DNA of 64,000 nucleotides. Source: JAJYSO01 sp964579505. Lineage in GTDB: Bacteria; Bacteroidota; Bacteroidia; Flavobacteriales; Flavobacteriaceae. The translations under genes and the position numbers were made by a program. Each line of letters opens with the position of its first letter. Positions within the stretch are counted from its first letter, which is position 1. Shown here piece by piece: positions 9,026 to 17,716 of the stretch. The notes beneath the pieces are model-generated. The model made no database searches, had not been told where the DNA came from, and was given only the letters and a program-made list of their open reading frames with translations. The DNA lies in assembly GCA_964579505.1 (NCBI GenBank), contig CAZOGC010000005.1, forward strand, positions 90,324-154,323, read 5' to 3'.

Positions 9026-10177
9026 TTATATGTTTTTAATAAATTCTGCCAACTCACCTACTACATAATCAATTTCTTCTTTGGTATTAAAAGAAGATAA
9101 TGAGAAACGCACAGAAGGATGAGCCAGGCTTTCAGGAGAGCTAATAGCGCGCAACACATGAGAGCCGGTGTTACTACCACTTTGACAAGCGCTTCCTTTA
9201 GAGCACGCAATTCCTTTTAGATCGAGTTGAAAAAGTAATAGCGGAGCCTTTTCTGCATCTACCGGCAAATTAGCGTTTACTACGGTATAGGTACTGTGCT
9301 CTATATCTTCACACCCACCATTAAATTTTACGCCCGGAACTTTAGCTTTCAATTCTTCAATAAAATGGTTTTTAAGATCTTTTACATAATCAATTTCTTT
9401 CTCCATATCTTCGCAAGCCATAGTCAAGGCTTTTTCCATACCGATAATGTTGTGTAATCCTTCTGTACCTGCACGCATACCGCGTTCTTGGGCTCCGCCA
9501 AAAATAAGTGGACGCAATGTATTTGGTTTTCTAATAAAAGCAAAACCTACCCCTTTGGGTCCGTGGAATTTATGAGCGCTTACCGCCGCAAAATCAAGTG
9601 GAATTTCCTGCAAGTTTAAAGGCAAGTGCCCTACCGATTGTACCGTATCGCTATGAAACAGGGCTCCATATTTTTTACACATTTCGGCTACCCTAGTCAA
9701 GTCCAAAACATTACCTACTTCATTGTTTACATGCATTAAGCTTACCAATGTTTTTTCGGTAGCATTTTTAAGCAAGCTTTCTAAATTAGCGTAGTCTACA
9801 AAACCCCTTTCATCTAATTTTACAAAATCTACTTGAATGCCATATTTATCCTCTAATTCTTCTAAGCTATGCGTAATGGCGTGGTGTTCAATTTCAGAAG
9901 AAATGATGTGCTTAACCCCTAAATCGCGTACGGCACTATTTAGAATTAGATTATCGGCCTCTGTTCCGCCAGAGGTAAAAATAATTTCTTTGGGTTCTGC
10001 ACCTAATAGTGTAGCAATGTTTTTACGAGCGGTTTCTAATAGTGATTTTGAAGCACGCCCAAACCCGTGAGTAGAAGACGGGTTTCCATAATTAGAGTGC
10101 ATCACTTTTGTAATTTCATCGATAACCTCTTCACGCATCTGCGTGGTAGCAGCGTTATCAAAATAAACTTTTCTCAT
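9026..10177 (-). CDS. Cysteine desulfurase (NifS/IscS type)
   Basis: 383 residues. This PLP enzyme takes sulfur from cysteine for Fe-S clusters and thio-modified tRNAs. The PLP lysine is Lys203 in SAHKFHGPKG. FTSGGTEADN (67-76) and HVNNEVGN are typical. The sulfur-carrying cysteine lies in the C-terminal loop GIACSKGSACQSGS, whose length suits the IscS/NifS group better than SufS. There is no isc or nif partner gene next to it, so IscS versus NifS cannot be decided. It is transcribed alone. Confidence 0.9.
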   Translation of the reverse strand: MRKVYFDNAATTQMREEVIDEITKVMHSNYGNPSSTHGFGRASKSLLETARKNIATLLGAEPKEIIFTSGGTEADNLILNSAVRDLGVKHIISSEIEHHAITHSLEELEDKYGIQVDFVKLDERGFVDYANLESLLKNATEKTLVSLMHVNNEVGNVLDLTRVAEMCKKYGALFHSDTVQSVGHLPLNLQEIPLDFAAVSAHKFHGPKGVGFAFIRKPNTLRPLIFGGAQERGMRAGTEGLHNIIGMEKALTMACEDMEKEIDYVKDLKNHFIEELKAKVPGVKFNGGCEDIEHSTYTVVNANLPVDAEKAPLLLFQLDLKGIACSKGSACQSGSNTGSHVLRAISSPESLAHPSVRFSLSSFNTKEEIDYVVGELAEFIKNI

Positions 10178-10322
10178 TAATTTAATTTTAAAAGATTAAT
10201 TCTAAATGTTAGATGAACGGCAAAGGCTTTAGAACGGACACAAAATTAAGGAAAATAAAAAATCAACCCAGCTTTCGGGGAATAATTTAGGATTTCATTT
10301 ACTTTTGTCGAAAATTGATGCT

Positions 10323-10898
10323 ATGAAAAGATTTGGACTCATTTTATTAATGGCCGTTATATGCTGGGGCTGTGATGATGGTGAATTTATTGTAACTAAC
10401 TTTAATTTTGATCAAGATAGTAATTTACAACTTTGCCAATCCGGAGCTGAAAATGTGCTGTATATTGTAAACACAGAGCCCGATGAATCTATTTCTTTTA
10501 ATTTTGCTGATACTACTTTTACCGGTACATATCGCACCAATGCCAGTAGTATTACCCGAACCATTCAACTTGGTGGAAACAACAAATTAGTATATCGTAC
10601 GTATGATGGACCGGTGGGCGCCGGATATTTTTGCAGCGGAATTCCTCCTACAGCCCCTAAAGTTACTGAAGAATACAAAAACGTAAATGGCGGCACAATA
10701 GACGTTATTACTACCATTTTAGAACAAAAAATTGATACTATAGATAGTTTGGTAACCCGTACTTTTATTACTCGAGCAGTTGCCCATGATGTAACTTTAA
10801 AAAACACTACCGGCGATGAAGAAATTGTAGAAGAAACACTACAGCTCGGTTCTTTTACAAAAACTGCTCAATATAATCTATCTGACTTAATTCAATAA
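10323..10898 (+). CDS. Hypothetical lipoprotein
   Basis: 191 residues from the ATG at 10323; a TTG at 10305 would add six residues before the signal peptide. The N-terminus MKRFGLILLMAVICWGC ends in a lipobox-like cysteine, followed by DDGEF, so an envelope lipoprotein is likely. The rest is Thr/Asn-rich beta-type sequence without a family I recognise. It is divergent from the cysteine desulfurase and has no obvious operon partner. Confidence 0.65.
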   Translation: MKRFGLILLMAVICWGCDDGEFIVTNFNFDQDSNLQLCQSGAENVLYIVNTEPDESISFNFADTTFTGTYRTNASSITRTIQLGGNNKLVYRTYDGPVGAGYFCSGIPPTAPKVTEEYKNVNGGTIDVITTILEQKIDTIDSLVTRTFITRAVAHDVTLKNTTGDEEIVEETLQLGSFTKTAQYNLSDLIQ

Positions 10899-11030
10899 TT
10901 TATAAACTGTTGAAAAAAGACCTCTTGATGACATGAATGCCATAAACGCACCCATAAATTGAGTACTATTTTAACGCAATACAGGTATTATTTGGCGTAG
11001 AGGTAACCTTAAAAATGATTATTGAGCAAT

Positions 11031-11561
11031 CTATCTATTTTGGTGAATAGAAACCTCGGTAGCTCCCCGTCCATATTTACTGTACTCTGCATCATAAAAT
11101 TCTACCTGATCGTAGCGCCTTAACAGGGTTTCTAGCTCAGCGCGCAAAACTCCTTTACCTACTCCATGTATAAAAACAATACGTTGTATATGCTTACGAA
11201 TAGCAAATTCTAACTGACTTCTCGCAGTATCTAATTGCAAATTAAGCATCGCATAATCACTCATATTTTGGGTAGAAGAGGTAAGTTTTTCTATATGTAG
11301 GTCAACCTCCATCGGTTTATCGGCATGCGGCCTTTTATACCGTTTTTTCTTTTTCTTTAGTTGCGCTTTTTCTACAGCAGCCACTTTTTCTAGTACAGTG
11401 CGACTCACTGAAAAATCGGCTGCTTTTATTACCTCATCAGGTTTATATGTAAAAACAAAGCCATCCTCCGTTTCTATCATTATTTGTTCTGCAGAAACGG
11501 CAACTACTTTTCCCGAAAGGGTATCATCTATAACCTCAACACAATCACCTTTTTTTATCAT
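11031..11561 (-). CDS. Smr-domain protein (MutS2-like C-terminal endonuclease domain)
   Basis: 176 residues from the ATG at 11561, chosen because GGAG lies six bases upstream and homologues usually start at this point (MIKKGDCVEVIDD). In-frame ATGs at 11579 and 11603 would add 6 or 14 Lys-rich residues. An N-terminal barrel-like segment (1-45), typical of the Bacteroidota DUF2027/Smr group, is followed by a Lys-rich linker and a C-terminal Smr domain: VDLHIEKL, then IVFIHGVGKGVLRAEL and a final YGRGATEVSI. Smr domains nick nucleic acid; the target here is unknown. The start overlaps the preceding small membrane-protein gene by 17 bases, suggesting translational coupling. Confidence 0.8.
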   Translation of the reverse strand: MIKKGDCVEVIDDTLSGKVVAVSAEQIMIETEDGFVFTYKPDEVIKAADFSVSRTVLEKVAAVEKAQLKKKKKRYKRPHADKPMEVDLHIEKLTSSTQNMSDYAMLNLQLDTARSQLEFAIRKHIQRIVFIHGVGKGVLRAELETLLRRYDQVEFYDAEYSKYGRGATEVSIHQNR

Positions 11562-11766
11562 CTTTTTCTCCGTCTTCATCTTCTTTCTCTTTAGGACCAC
11601 CACTTCGTTGAGAAGCCCGGTAAATTCCGGCCATTAAAAAAATAATTCCGGCTATTTGAAATCCGGTTTTTGTTGCTTTTGTTACCTCTGCGCTTATTCC
11701 GGTGGCAATAATTAGCAGTACTGCCCCCACAATTATTAAAACAACAGTTAGCCATTTTAGTTTCAT
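11545..11766 (-). CDS. Small two-helix membrane protein, hypothetical
   Basis: 73 residues: two hydrophobic helices (about 4-26 and 34-50) separated by a short polar loop, then a highly charged tail (KEKEDEDGEKDDKKR). It has no recognised family. Its 3' end overlaps the start of the Smr gene, so the pair is probably co-transcribed. Overlap with a real gene plus a clean membrane-protein layout argues that it is translated. Confidence 0.6.
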   Translation of the reverse strand: MKLKWLTVVLIIVGAVLLIIATGISAEVTKATKTGFQIAGIIFLMAGIYRASQRSGGPKEKEDEDGEKDDKKR

Positions 11767-11942
11767 AGTCTGATACTTTGAGCGGCTAAATTACATGAAT
11801 GCTCACTTTAAATTGATTTTTACAGCTGTTTTTAGCTGTATACCTTTTGTGAGTCTCATAAAGCCTCTTTCTTTTTTCTACAAAAATAGTGTACTTTTGG
11901 CGTATTGAGTTAATCTAATTATTATTTACAAAAAATACAGTC

Positions 11943-12233
11943 ATGGAAAAATACATGCTTCCGTGTATTTTTAAATCTACTTTCGGTATTCCCTGTCCGG
12001 GGTGTGGTGGGCAACGAGCTGCATTAGACCTTGTTGAAGGGCATTTGGGGGCGGCTTTTTTGATGTATCCTGCTATCTATCCCATTGTCATTTTGGCCGG
12101 TTTAATTATTATAAATTACTTTCATCCTTTTAAACTATACAGCAAACTTATGACGCTCTTTGGCATCCTTACCGTAGCCGCTATTTTGATTAACTACAGT
12201 ATAGAACTCAGTATTCATTTCAATATTCTTTAA
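11943..12233 (+). CDS. DUF2752 membrane protein
   Basis: 96 residues. The motif PCPGCGGQRA (near residues 17-27) followed by hydrophobic helices is the mark of the DUF2752 family, small membrane proteins of unknown function widespread in Bacteroidota. Two or three transmembrane segments are predicted. It is followed after 28 bases by the CCC-motif membrane protein, a frequent neighbour in Flavobacteriaceae, so the two are likely co-transcribed. Confidence 0.8.
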   Translation: MEKYMLPCIFKSTFGIPCPGCGGQRAALDLVEGHLGAAFLMYPAIYPIVILAGLIIINYFHPFKLYSKLMTLFGILTVAAILINYSIELSIHFNIL

Positions 12234-12261
12234 TTTTTCTAATTTTTTTAAAAAATCATTT

Positions 12262-12594
12262 ATGGAACAACGCAAACTCCCTAACGCTACAATTTCTTTG
12301 GTGCTCGGTATTATCTCTTTTGTATGCTGCTGTTTTGGTGGTATTGGTGGACTTATTCTCTCTGGAATTGCCTTGATTTTGGCCAATAAAGACATGAAAC
12401 TTTACAAACAAGCGCCTGAGGAATATAGTAATTACAGTCAACTAAAAACAGCTAGAGTTATTGCTATTATCGGGCTTATTTTAAGCATTATTGCTATTTT
12501 ATGGTTTACCATTAACATCGTTGCCATGGGTGGCTGGGATGCCTATATGGATCGCGTAAGAGACGTGATGGAAAAAATGCAACAGGTGCAATAA
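12262..12594 (+). CDS. CCC-motif / DUF4190-like small membrane protein
   Basis: 110 residues with two hydrophobic helices (about 7-32 and 55-78). The first contains FVCCCFGGIGG, the triple-cysteine signature of the Bacteroidota CCC-motif membrane proteins, related to DUF4190. The cytoplasmic loop is polar (NKDMKLYKQAPEEY). The function is unknown. It lies directly after the DUF2752 gene and before a strong terminator. Confidence 0.75.
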   Translation: MEQRKLPNATISLVLGIISFVCCCFGGIGGLILSGIALILANKDMKLYKQAPEEYSNYSQLKTARVIAIIGLILSIIAILWFTINIVAMGGWDAYMDRVRDVMEKMQQVQ

Positions 12595-12617
12595 TTATAG
12601 GTTATACTACTTTGTAT

Positions 12618-12649
12618 AAAAAAAGCTGCTCTGTTGAGCAGCTTTTTTT
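12618..12649. terminator. Bidirectional rho-independent terminator
   Basis: AGCTGCTC / GAGCAGCT stem (12624-12631, 12636-12643) with a four-base loop, flanked by A6 on the left and T6 on the right. It serves the CCC-motif gene (+) and rocD (-). Confidence 0.88.
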
Positions 12650-12672
12650 ACAGCTATTATGTACCCATTATC

Positions 12673-13926
12673 CTAGCTTATTTTATCTTCAAAAGTAGCT
12701 AGCGTTTCTTTAATGATACGGACGCAATCCATCAACTGCTCTTCTGTTATTACCAACGGAGGAGCAAAACGAATAATGTTTCCGTGCGTGGGTTTAGCCA
12801 AGAGTCCGTTTTCTTTTAGCGCCACACAAATATCCCAAGCCGTGCTGCTTTCCGGAGAATCGTTAATAATAATGGCATTGAGTAAGCCTTTTCCGCGCAC
12901 TTTTACAACCGCTTTAGAATTTTTAATATAATCATTCATCTCTTTGCGGAAAATCTCACCCATCTTAGCCGCATTTTCTGTAAGGTTTTCTTTTTTAATC
13001 ACCTCTAATGCCGCAATTCCCACCGCTGCAGATATTGGGTTTCCGCCAAAAGTAGACCCATGTTCTCCCGGTTTAATTACGTTCATAATTTCATCATTGG
13101 TCAGTACCGCTGAAATCGGCATCACACCCCCAGATAGGGCTTTTCCTAGTGTAACCATATCGGGTTTTACGCCTTCATAATCACACGCTAATAATTTTCC
13201 GGTACGACCAATTCCTGTTTGAATTTCATCAGCAATAAACAACACATTGTGTTTTTCACACAAAGCTTTAGTTTCTTTTAAATAACCTTCATCCGGAACA
13301 TCTACCCCAGCTTCTCCTTGAATAGGCTCAACCAAAAATCCGGCTACATTTTTATTTTCTTCTAATACTTTTTTCAAGGCGGCCACATCATTGTAAGGAA
13401 TTTCTATAAACCCTGGTGTGTAAGGGCCAAAATTGTGTTTGGTTTCTGGTGAAGAGCTAAACGTAATGACGGTAATGGTTCTTCCGTGAAAGTTGTTGCG
13501 CACTACCACAATTTGGGCTTCTCCTTCGGGAATTCCTTTTACTTCATACCCCCATTTTCTACAAATTTTTAAGGCTGTTTCTACTGCCTCTGCTCCAGAG
13601 TTCATCGGCAACAATTTATCATAACCAAAAAACTTAGTAACATATTCTTCATATTTACCCAAAGCATCGTTGTAAAAAGCTCGAGAAGTAAGGGTTAATT
13701 TTTCAGCTTGCATCCACAAAGCGTCCAAAATTGCCGGGTGACAATGGCCTTGATTAACAGCTGAATAAGCTGATAAAAAATCATAATATTTTTTACCTTC
13801 TACATCCCACATAAAAACCCCACGTCCTTTTTTAAGAACAACGGGAAGTGGGTGATAGTTGTGTGCTCCATATTTATCTTCAAGCTCCATTGCCTGCTTT
13901 GACGATGTAATTTCAGTTACTGTCAT
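12673..13926 (-). CDS. rocD: Ornithine--oxo-acid transaminase
   Basis: 417 residues, class-III PLP aminotransferase. It converts ornithine plus 2-oxoglutarate to glutamate semialdehyde and glutamate, linking arginine/ornithine breakdown to proline and glutamate. The N-terminal DKYGAHNYHPLPVVL and YSAVNQGHCHPAI are characteristic of OAT. PLP-site motifs are FIADEIQTGIGRTG and TLGKALSGGVMPISA (with the Schiff-base lysine), then GEHGSTFGGNP. It is transcribed alone. Confidence 0.93.
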   Translation of the reverse strand: MTVTEITSSKQAMELEDKYGAHNYHPLPVVLKKGRGVFMWDVEGKKYYDFLSAYSAVNQGHCHPAILDALWMQAEKLTLTSRAFYNDALGKYEEYVTKFFGYDKLLPMNSGAEAVETALKICRKWGYEVKGIPEGEAQIVVVRNNFHGRTITVITFSSSPETKHNFGPYTPGFIEIPYNDVAALKKVLEENKNVAGFLVEPIQGEAGVDVPDEGYLKETKALCEKHNVLFIADEIQTGIGRTGKLLACDYEGVKPDMVTLGKALSGGVMPISAVLTNDEIMNVIKPGEHGSTFGGNPISAAVGIAALEVIKKENLTENAAKMGEIFRKEMNDYIKNSKAVVKVRGKGLLNAIIINDSPESSTAWDICVALKENGLLAKPTHGNIIRFAPPLVITEEQLMDCVRIIKETLATFEDKIS

Positions 13927-14112
13927 ATTGTATATTTTTAATTAATAAGGTGTTTTTACAAAAACGGTTTACGGTTTCTTTAGACGGTTTGCAATTTACG
14001 TATATCTTCATAGAATTTCGGGGTATTCTTACATTATCTTCCTTACGGTATTAGCAAAGAAAAAGAGGAGCCTTGCAGACTCCACTTTACCATAAATTAT
14101 TTATAAAACAAC

Positions 14113-14616
14113 TTAAAACTGTTGCAACTCAATACCCGATTTTAGCAGACCTTCATAGCTTTGAATGTTTACATTTGGATTAGTAGCAAAATCTGAAGGA
14201 ACCACTACAAATCTAAATATTTGGTTGTCTGTAAATGAAGGATCTAAATTAGAAAGGTCATAGTTTCCGTCAATTATTAGCTCTACATCATTAGCCGTAT
14301 GGTTATACAAATATTCTACCGTTCCCTGTGCGGTGTAAAATTCTTGAGGAATCAGGCTATACGTATCAACCGGACCATTTGTACCCGGCACGCTTTGCAC
14401 CAGATAGACCAAGATGGCATCTGAAGGTAGTACTTCTATATCAGCAGGAATATCAACAAGTGCCGTCCATATACCGGAATTATATTGAAAGTTGATATTA
14501 TCAAACTCAAAGGTTTGTCCCACGATTGCATCTCCGGGAGGGCCCATAGGTCCGGGGTCTCCTTCACAGGCTACTAGGCCTACGACAATAAATAAACATA
14601 GAATCATTTTTTTCAT
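14113..14616 (-). CDS. Lipoprotein with short collagen-like GxPGPMGPPG head
   Basis: 167 residues. The signal peptide MKKMILCLFIVVGLVAC ends in a lipobox (LVAC), and the mature protein begins EGDPGPMGPPGDAIVG, a short Gly-Pro-rich stretch seen at the start of many Bacteroidota lipoproteins. The rest is beta-rich with no recognised domain. It is encoded just downstream of the two msrB genes (15 bases), so it may share their transcript. A weak GGAG/CTCC hairpin lies at 14067-14083 beyond its stop. Confidence 0.65.
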   Translation of the reverse strand: MKKMILCLFIVVGLVACEGDPGPMGPPGDAIVGQTFEFDNINFQYNSGIWTALVDIPADIEVLPSDAILVYLVQSVPGTNGPVDTYSLIPQEFYTAQGTVEYLYNHTANDVELIIDGNYDLSNLDPSFTDNQIFRFVVVPSDFATNPNVNIQSYEGLLKSGIELQQF

Positions 14617-14631
14617 AACAATTGTTTTTGG

Positions 14632-15009
14632 TTAATTAATAAAATTTAAACTGACTGAATTTATACAAAAACGTTCTCCCGTTTTGGTGGGGCCATCCGT
14701 AAAAACATGGCCTAGGTGGCCGCCACAATTTGCACAAAGTACTTCTGTGCGCAACATACCAAAACTGGTATCTTTTTTTAAGATTATACTTCCTTTTATG
14801 GCTTTATCAAAACTAGGCCATCCACAGCTACTTTTAAATTTTGAGGTACTTTTAAAAAGCTCTTGACCGCAACCGGCGCAAAAATATTTTCCTTCTTCAA
14901 AATGCAAGTTATACTTACCGGTATGTGGAGACTCTGTTCCTTTTTCACGTAAAATTCGGTATTGTTCTTCCGTGAGTATTTCTTGCCATTCTTTTTTAGT
15001 CTTTTCCAT
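14632..15009 (-). CDS. msrB: Peptide-methionine (R)-S-oxide reductase MsrB, cytosolic copy
   Basis: 125 residues without a signal peptide. It reduces methionine-R-sulfoxide in proteins. Zinc-binding pairs are CAGC and CANC. SSCGWPSFDKAI and the catalytic-cysteine motif RFCINSVSL are present, with GHLGHVF between them. It starts two bases after the upstream exported MsrB ends, so this is a tandem duplicate with a different compartment. Confidence 0.93.
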   Translation of the reverse strand: MEKTKKEWQEILTEEQYRILREKGTESPHTGKYNLHFEEGKYFCAGCGQELFKSTSKFKSSCGWPSFDKAIKGSIILKKDTSFGMLRTEVLCANCGGHLGHVFTDGPTKTGERFCINSVSLNFIN

Positions 15010-15011
15010 TT

Positions 15012-15503
15012 TTACTTCTTTTTATTAGGAATAAACTTTAAGGCTACACCATTTATACAGTACCGCTTTCCGGTGGTTTCTTTAGGACCATCATTAAATA
15101 CATGGCCTAAATGGCTACCGCATTTGGCACAAATCACTTCTGTACGTACCATACCTAAGCGGTAATCTTTTTTATAGTGTACAGCTCCTTTTATAACGCG
15201 ATCAAAACTTGGCCATCCGCAAGAAGACTGAAATTTATTTTTTGCATAAAACAATGGGTTACCACATGCTCCGCACACCATAACTCCCGGGGCTGTTACA
15301 TGCAACAGCGGACTGGAAAAGGGGCGCTCTGTACCTCGTTCACGCAAGACATAATACTGCTTAGGAGTAAGCGTATTTTTCCATTGCGCCGTCGTTTTAT
15401 GCACCGCAAAATCTTCTTTTTCTTTATTTTGAGCTATTGTTTGGCAGCTCCACAACAAAATTATACAACAACTCAAAAGTCTTATATAGTTAATCTGTCT
15501 CAT
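15012..15503 (-). CDS. msrB: Peptide-methionine (R)-S-oxide reductase MsrB, exported copy
   Basis: 163 residues from the ATG at 15503 (an upstream in-frame ATG at 15557 would bury the signal peptide). The N-terminus MRQINYIRLLSCCIILLWSCQTIAQ is a signal peptide, possibly lipoprotein-type at WSC. The MsrB domain has CGAC and CAKC zinc pairs, SSCGWPSFDRVI and the catalytic RYCINGVAL. It should repair oxidised methionines outside the cytoplasm. It is immediately followed by the cytosolic paralogue. Confidence 0.9.
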   Translation of the reverse strand: MRQINYIRLLSCCIILLWSCQTIAQNKEKEDFAVHKTTAQWKNTLTPKQYYVLRERGTERPFSSPLLHVTAPGVMVCGACGNPLFYAKNKFQSSCGWPSFDRVIKGAVHYKKDYRLGMVRTEVICAKCGSHLGHVFNDGPKETTGKRYCINGVALKFIPNKKK

Positions 15504-15631
15504 CGTTTTACGTAAATTACAATAACCATTCCATTTTATTACTGCTAATATAAGCACTCCATTCTCTAAAAAATTTTAAAATGTCGTTAATAAATATTTT
15601 TTTTGTACGTTTATATATAAAATCCAACTAC

Positions 15632-16447
15632 ATGAAAACATCTAAGACATTCATTGCATTTTTAGCTCTTATTATAGCTTATTCGTGCGTAACGAATCCC
15701 TTTACCGGAAAGCAGAACTTGGCATTGGTATCAAATACACAACTCTTTCCCATGGCTTTTAAGCAGTATGATACCTTTTTAGACAAACACCAAGTAGTTA
15801 CCGGAACTAAGGCAGCGGCCATGGTAAAAAAGGTAGGCCAAAAAATTGCCCATGCTGCACAAGTATACTTACGGGCTAAAGGATATCCTAACTATCTAAA
15901 AAATTACAAATGGCAATACACCTTAGTAAACAGCAAAGAAGTGAATGCTTGGTGTATGCCGGGTGGAAAAATCGTGGTTTATACCGGTATTTTACCTATT
16001 ACTCAAGATGAAGCCGGATTAGCTGTAGTCCTTGGGCACGAAGTATCGCACGCCTTACTTAACCATGGGCAACGTAGAATGAGTCAAGAGCAAATTAGAC
16101 AGATGGTGGGCGTAGCTGGAAATGCCGCCTTAGACAATACCAAATATGGAGCTATATTTAACCGCGCTTATGGGGTAGGAACACAGATAGGGGTTATGCT
16201 TCCTTTTAGTAGAAAATTTGAAAAACAAGCCGATGATTTGGGACTTAAATTAATGGCTATTGCTGGATATGACCCTTCTGTAGCTGTACAATTATGGCAA
16301 CGTATGGACAAATTAAACGGCAAACAACCTCCTGAATTTTTGAGTACTCACCCCTCTAACCAATCACGTATTAATGATATTCGTAAACAAATACCAGCCG
16401 CCAAAGCAGTGGCGCGAAAATTTGGCTTAACTACCTTTAAAAAATGA
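15632..16447 (+). CDS. M48-family metalloprotease lipoprotein
   Basis: 271 residues from the ATG at 15632; a non-preferred in-frame ATG at 15581 adds 17 residues ahead of the signal peptide. Signal peptide with lipobox AYSC (Cys19). The zinc site is HEVSH (136-140) in VVLGHEVSHALLNHG, with the third ligand in the following KQADDLG helix. This is the BepA/LoiP-like periplasmic M48 group, which degrades or folds envelope proteins. It is monocistronic and divergent from the msrB genes. Confidence 0.9.
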   Translation: MKTSKTFIAFLALIIAYSCVTNPFTGKQNLALVSNTQLFPMAFKQYDTFLDKHQVVTGTKAAAMVKKVGQKIAHAAQVYLRAKGYPNYLKNYKWQYTLVNSKEVNAWCMPGGKIVVYTGILPITQDEAGLAVVLGHEVSHALLNHGQRRMSQEQIRQMVGVAGNAALDNTKYGAIFNRAYGVGTQIGVMLPFSRKFEKQADDLGLKLMAIAGYDPSVAVQLWQRMDKLNGKQPPEFLSTHPSNQSRINDIRKQIPAAKAVARKFGLTTFKK

Positions 16448-16466
16448 GGGTTTTCTTATCAAAATT

Positions 16467-16497
16467 AAAAGAGCTGCCCAAATTGAGCAGCTCTTTT
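16467..16497. terminator. Bidirectional rho-independent terminator
   Basis: AAAAGAGCTGC (16467-16477) pairs with GCAGCTCTTTT (16487-16497), between the M48 protease (+) and the OmpA-like gene (-). Confidence 0.85.
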
Positions 16498-16523
16498 CTT
16501 TGATTTTATAAAATAAAGGAAAA

Positions 16524-17225
16524 CTAGTTTTGAACTTGCTGTTCTGCGTTAGTTTTCATCGTGTTATTGGCCATAATAGCCACCTCTACTCTACGATTTT
16601 TTGAACGTCCTTCTGCGGTAGAGTTATCATACTTAGGTTGAGTTTCTCCATACCATTTTACCGTAAAACGACTACGAGAAATACCTTGCGAAGCCAAATA
16701 ATCTAACACTGATTCGGCTCTATTTTTAGAAAGCGTCATGTTATAAGCGGCACTACCCGTATTATCTGTATGTCCTTCTAACAAGATATTAGTGTTAGGA
16801 TATTTCTTAAAAATAGTGGCTAATTTATCTAACGATTCTTTAGATTTTTGATTGATATTGTATTTTTCAGTAGCAAAATAAATACCACTATTTTCATCAA
16901 AAGTAACGCTAATTCCCTCCCCTACACGGTTTACTTGAGCCCCGGGAAGTTCATTACTAATATCTCTAGCTTGCTTATCCATTTTGTTTCCGATTAAGGC
17001 ACCTGCAGCACCTCCTACCACGGCTCCAATAATGGCTCCTACAGCAGTATTATTTCCATCGCCTACATTGTTACCTATAACTCCTCCTGCTACGGCTCCG
17101 GTAGTTGCCCCTATAACACCTCCGCGTTGGGCATTATTTGAATTTCTAATAGCATCGCAACTTGTAAAGAGGATAAACGACATGACCAATAGGCCTATTC
17201 CTGAGTTTTTTAAAAGTCTTTTCAT
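16524..17225 (-). CDS. OmpA-family lipoprotein with glycine-zipper segment
   Basis: 233 residues. Lipoprotein signal ending FILFTSC. Residues 34-80 are a Gly/Ala-rich double glycine zipper (GGVIGATTGAVAGGVIG, then GAIIGAVVGGAAGALIG) that can insert into or pack along a membrane. The C-terminal OmpA domain (about 105-220) has LLEGHTDNTGSAAYNMTLS and the NRRVEVAI end, which bind peptidoglycan. It probably tethers the outer membrane to the wall. It is followed downstream by no gene until the terminator at 16467, and preceded by the lipocalin-like gene with 17 bases between. Confidence 0.9.
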   Translation of the reverse strand: MKRLLKNSGIGLLVMSFILFTSCDAIRNSNNAQRGGVIGATTGAVAGGVIGNNVGDGNNTAVGAIIGAVVGGAAGALIGNKMDKQARDISNELPGAQVNRVGEGISVTFDENSGIYFATEKYNINQKSKESLDKLATIFKKYPNTNILLEGHTDNTGSAAYNMTLSKNRAESVLDYLASQGISRSRFTVKWYGETQPKYDNSTAEGRSKNRRVEVAIMANNTMKTNAEQQVQN

Positions 17226-17242
17226 GTGATTTATAATTAAAA

Positions 17243-17716
17243 TTAATATTTATTAAAGGTTAGTCTTATTTTAAAAGGATTCCCATTATATGAAACCGTT
17301 TCCTCTAAAATCATCTGGGTAGCGTCTAATTGCACCACATTTAAACGATAACCGGTTTCTACTTTTCGAGCATTTTCATCTTGTTGTACAGGCTTTAATG
17401 AAAAATAATATTGTCCATCTGAAGCAAGTACAATATCCCATCTGAAAAATCTCTTTCCGGGAGCGCAGTTTTCTTTATATAACTGGTATGACCCTTTATG
17501 ATTATTGGATATAAAATGCCAATCAGAATCTCGAAAACAACGCGTAGTTGCATCGTTAAAAAGGGTAACATCTACAAAACCTGAGCTTCCCGGATAGGTA
17601 ATGTTAGTCAGTGACCAATCTCCTTTAAGTGATTTTTGAGCCTGTCTTTCTGTTTTGGTCACTCCACAGGAAGCCATTAGCCCCACTACAACAAAAGTTA
17701 AAATTATTTTTCTCAT
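17243..17716 (-). CDS. Lipocalin-like lipoprotein
   Basis: 157 residues. Lipobox LMASC after a short signal peptide. The mature part has the pattern of Bacteroidota lipocalin-like domains: LKGDWSLTNITY near residue 30, then alternating beta strands (SDWHFISNNHKGSYQL, RFFRWDIVL, QMILEETV, FKIRLTFNK). The ligand is unknown. It lies just upstream of the OmpA-like gene in the same direction and is probably co-transcribed; this pair is common in Flavobacteriaceae. Confidence 0.75.
   Translation of the reverse strand: MRKIILTFVVVGLMASCGVTKTERQAQKSLKGDWSLTNITYPGSSGFVDVTLFNDATTRCFRDSDWHFISNNHKGSYQLYKENCAPGKRFFRWDIVLASDGQYYFSLKPVQQDENARKVETGYRLNVVQLDATQMILEETVSYNGNPFKIRLTFNKY

Noticed and set aside
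14560..14616. Collagen-like protein at the lipoprotein start
   Set aside because: Only a few Gly-x-y units (GDPGPMGPPGD) are present, so no collagen triple helix is implied; it is a short linker found in many Bacteroidota lipoproteins.
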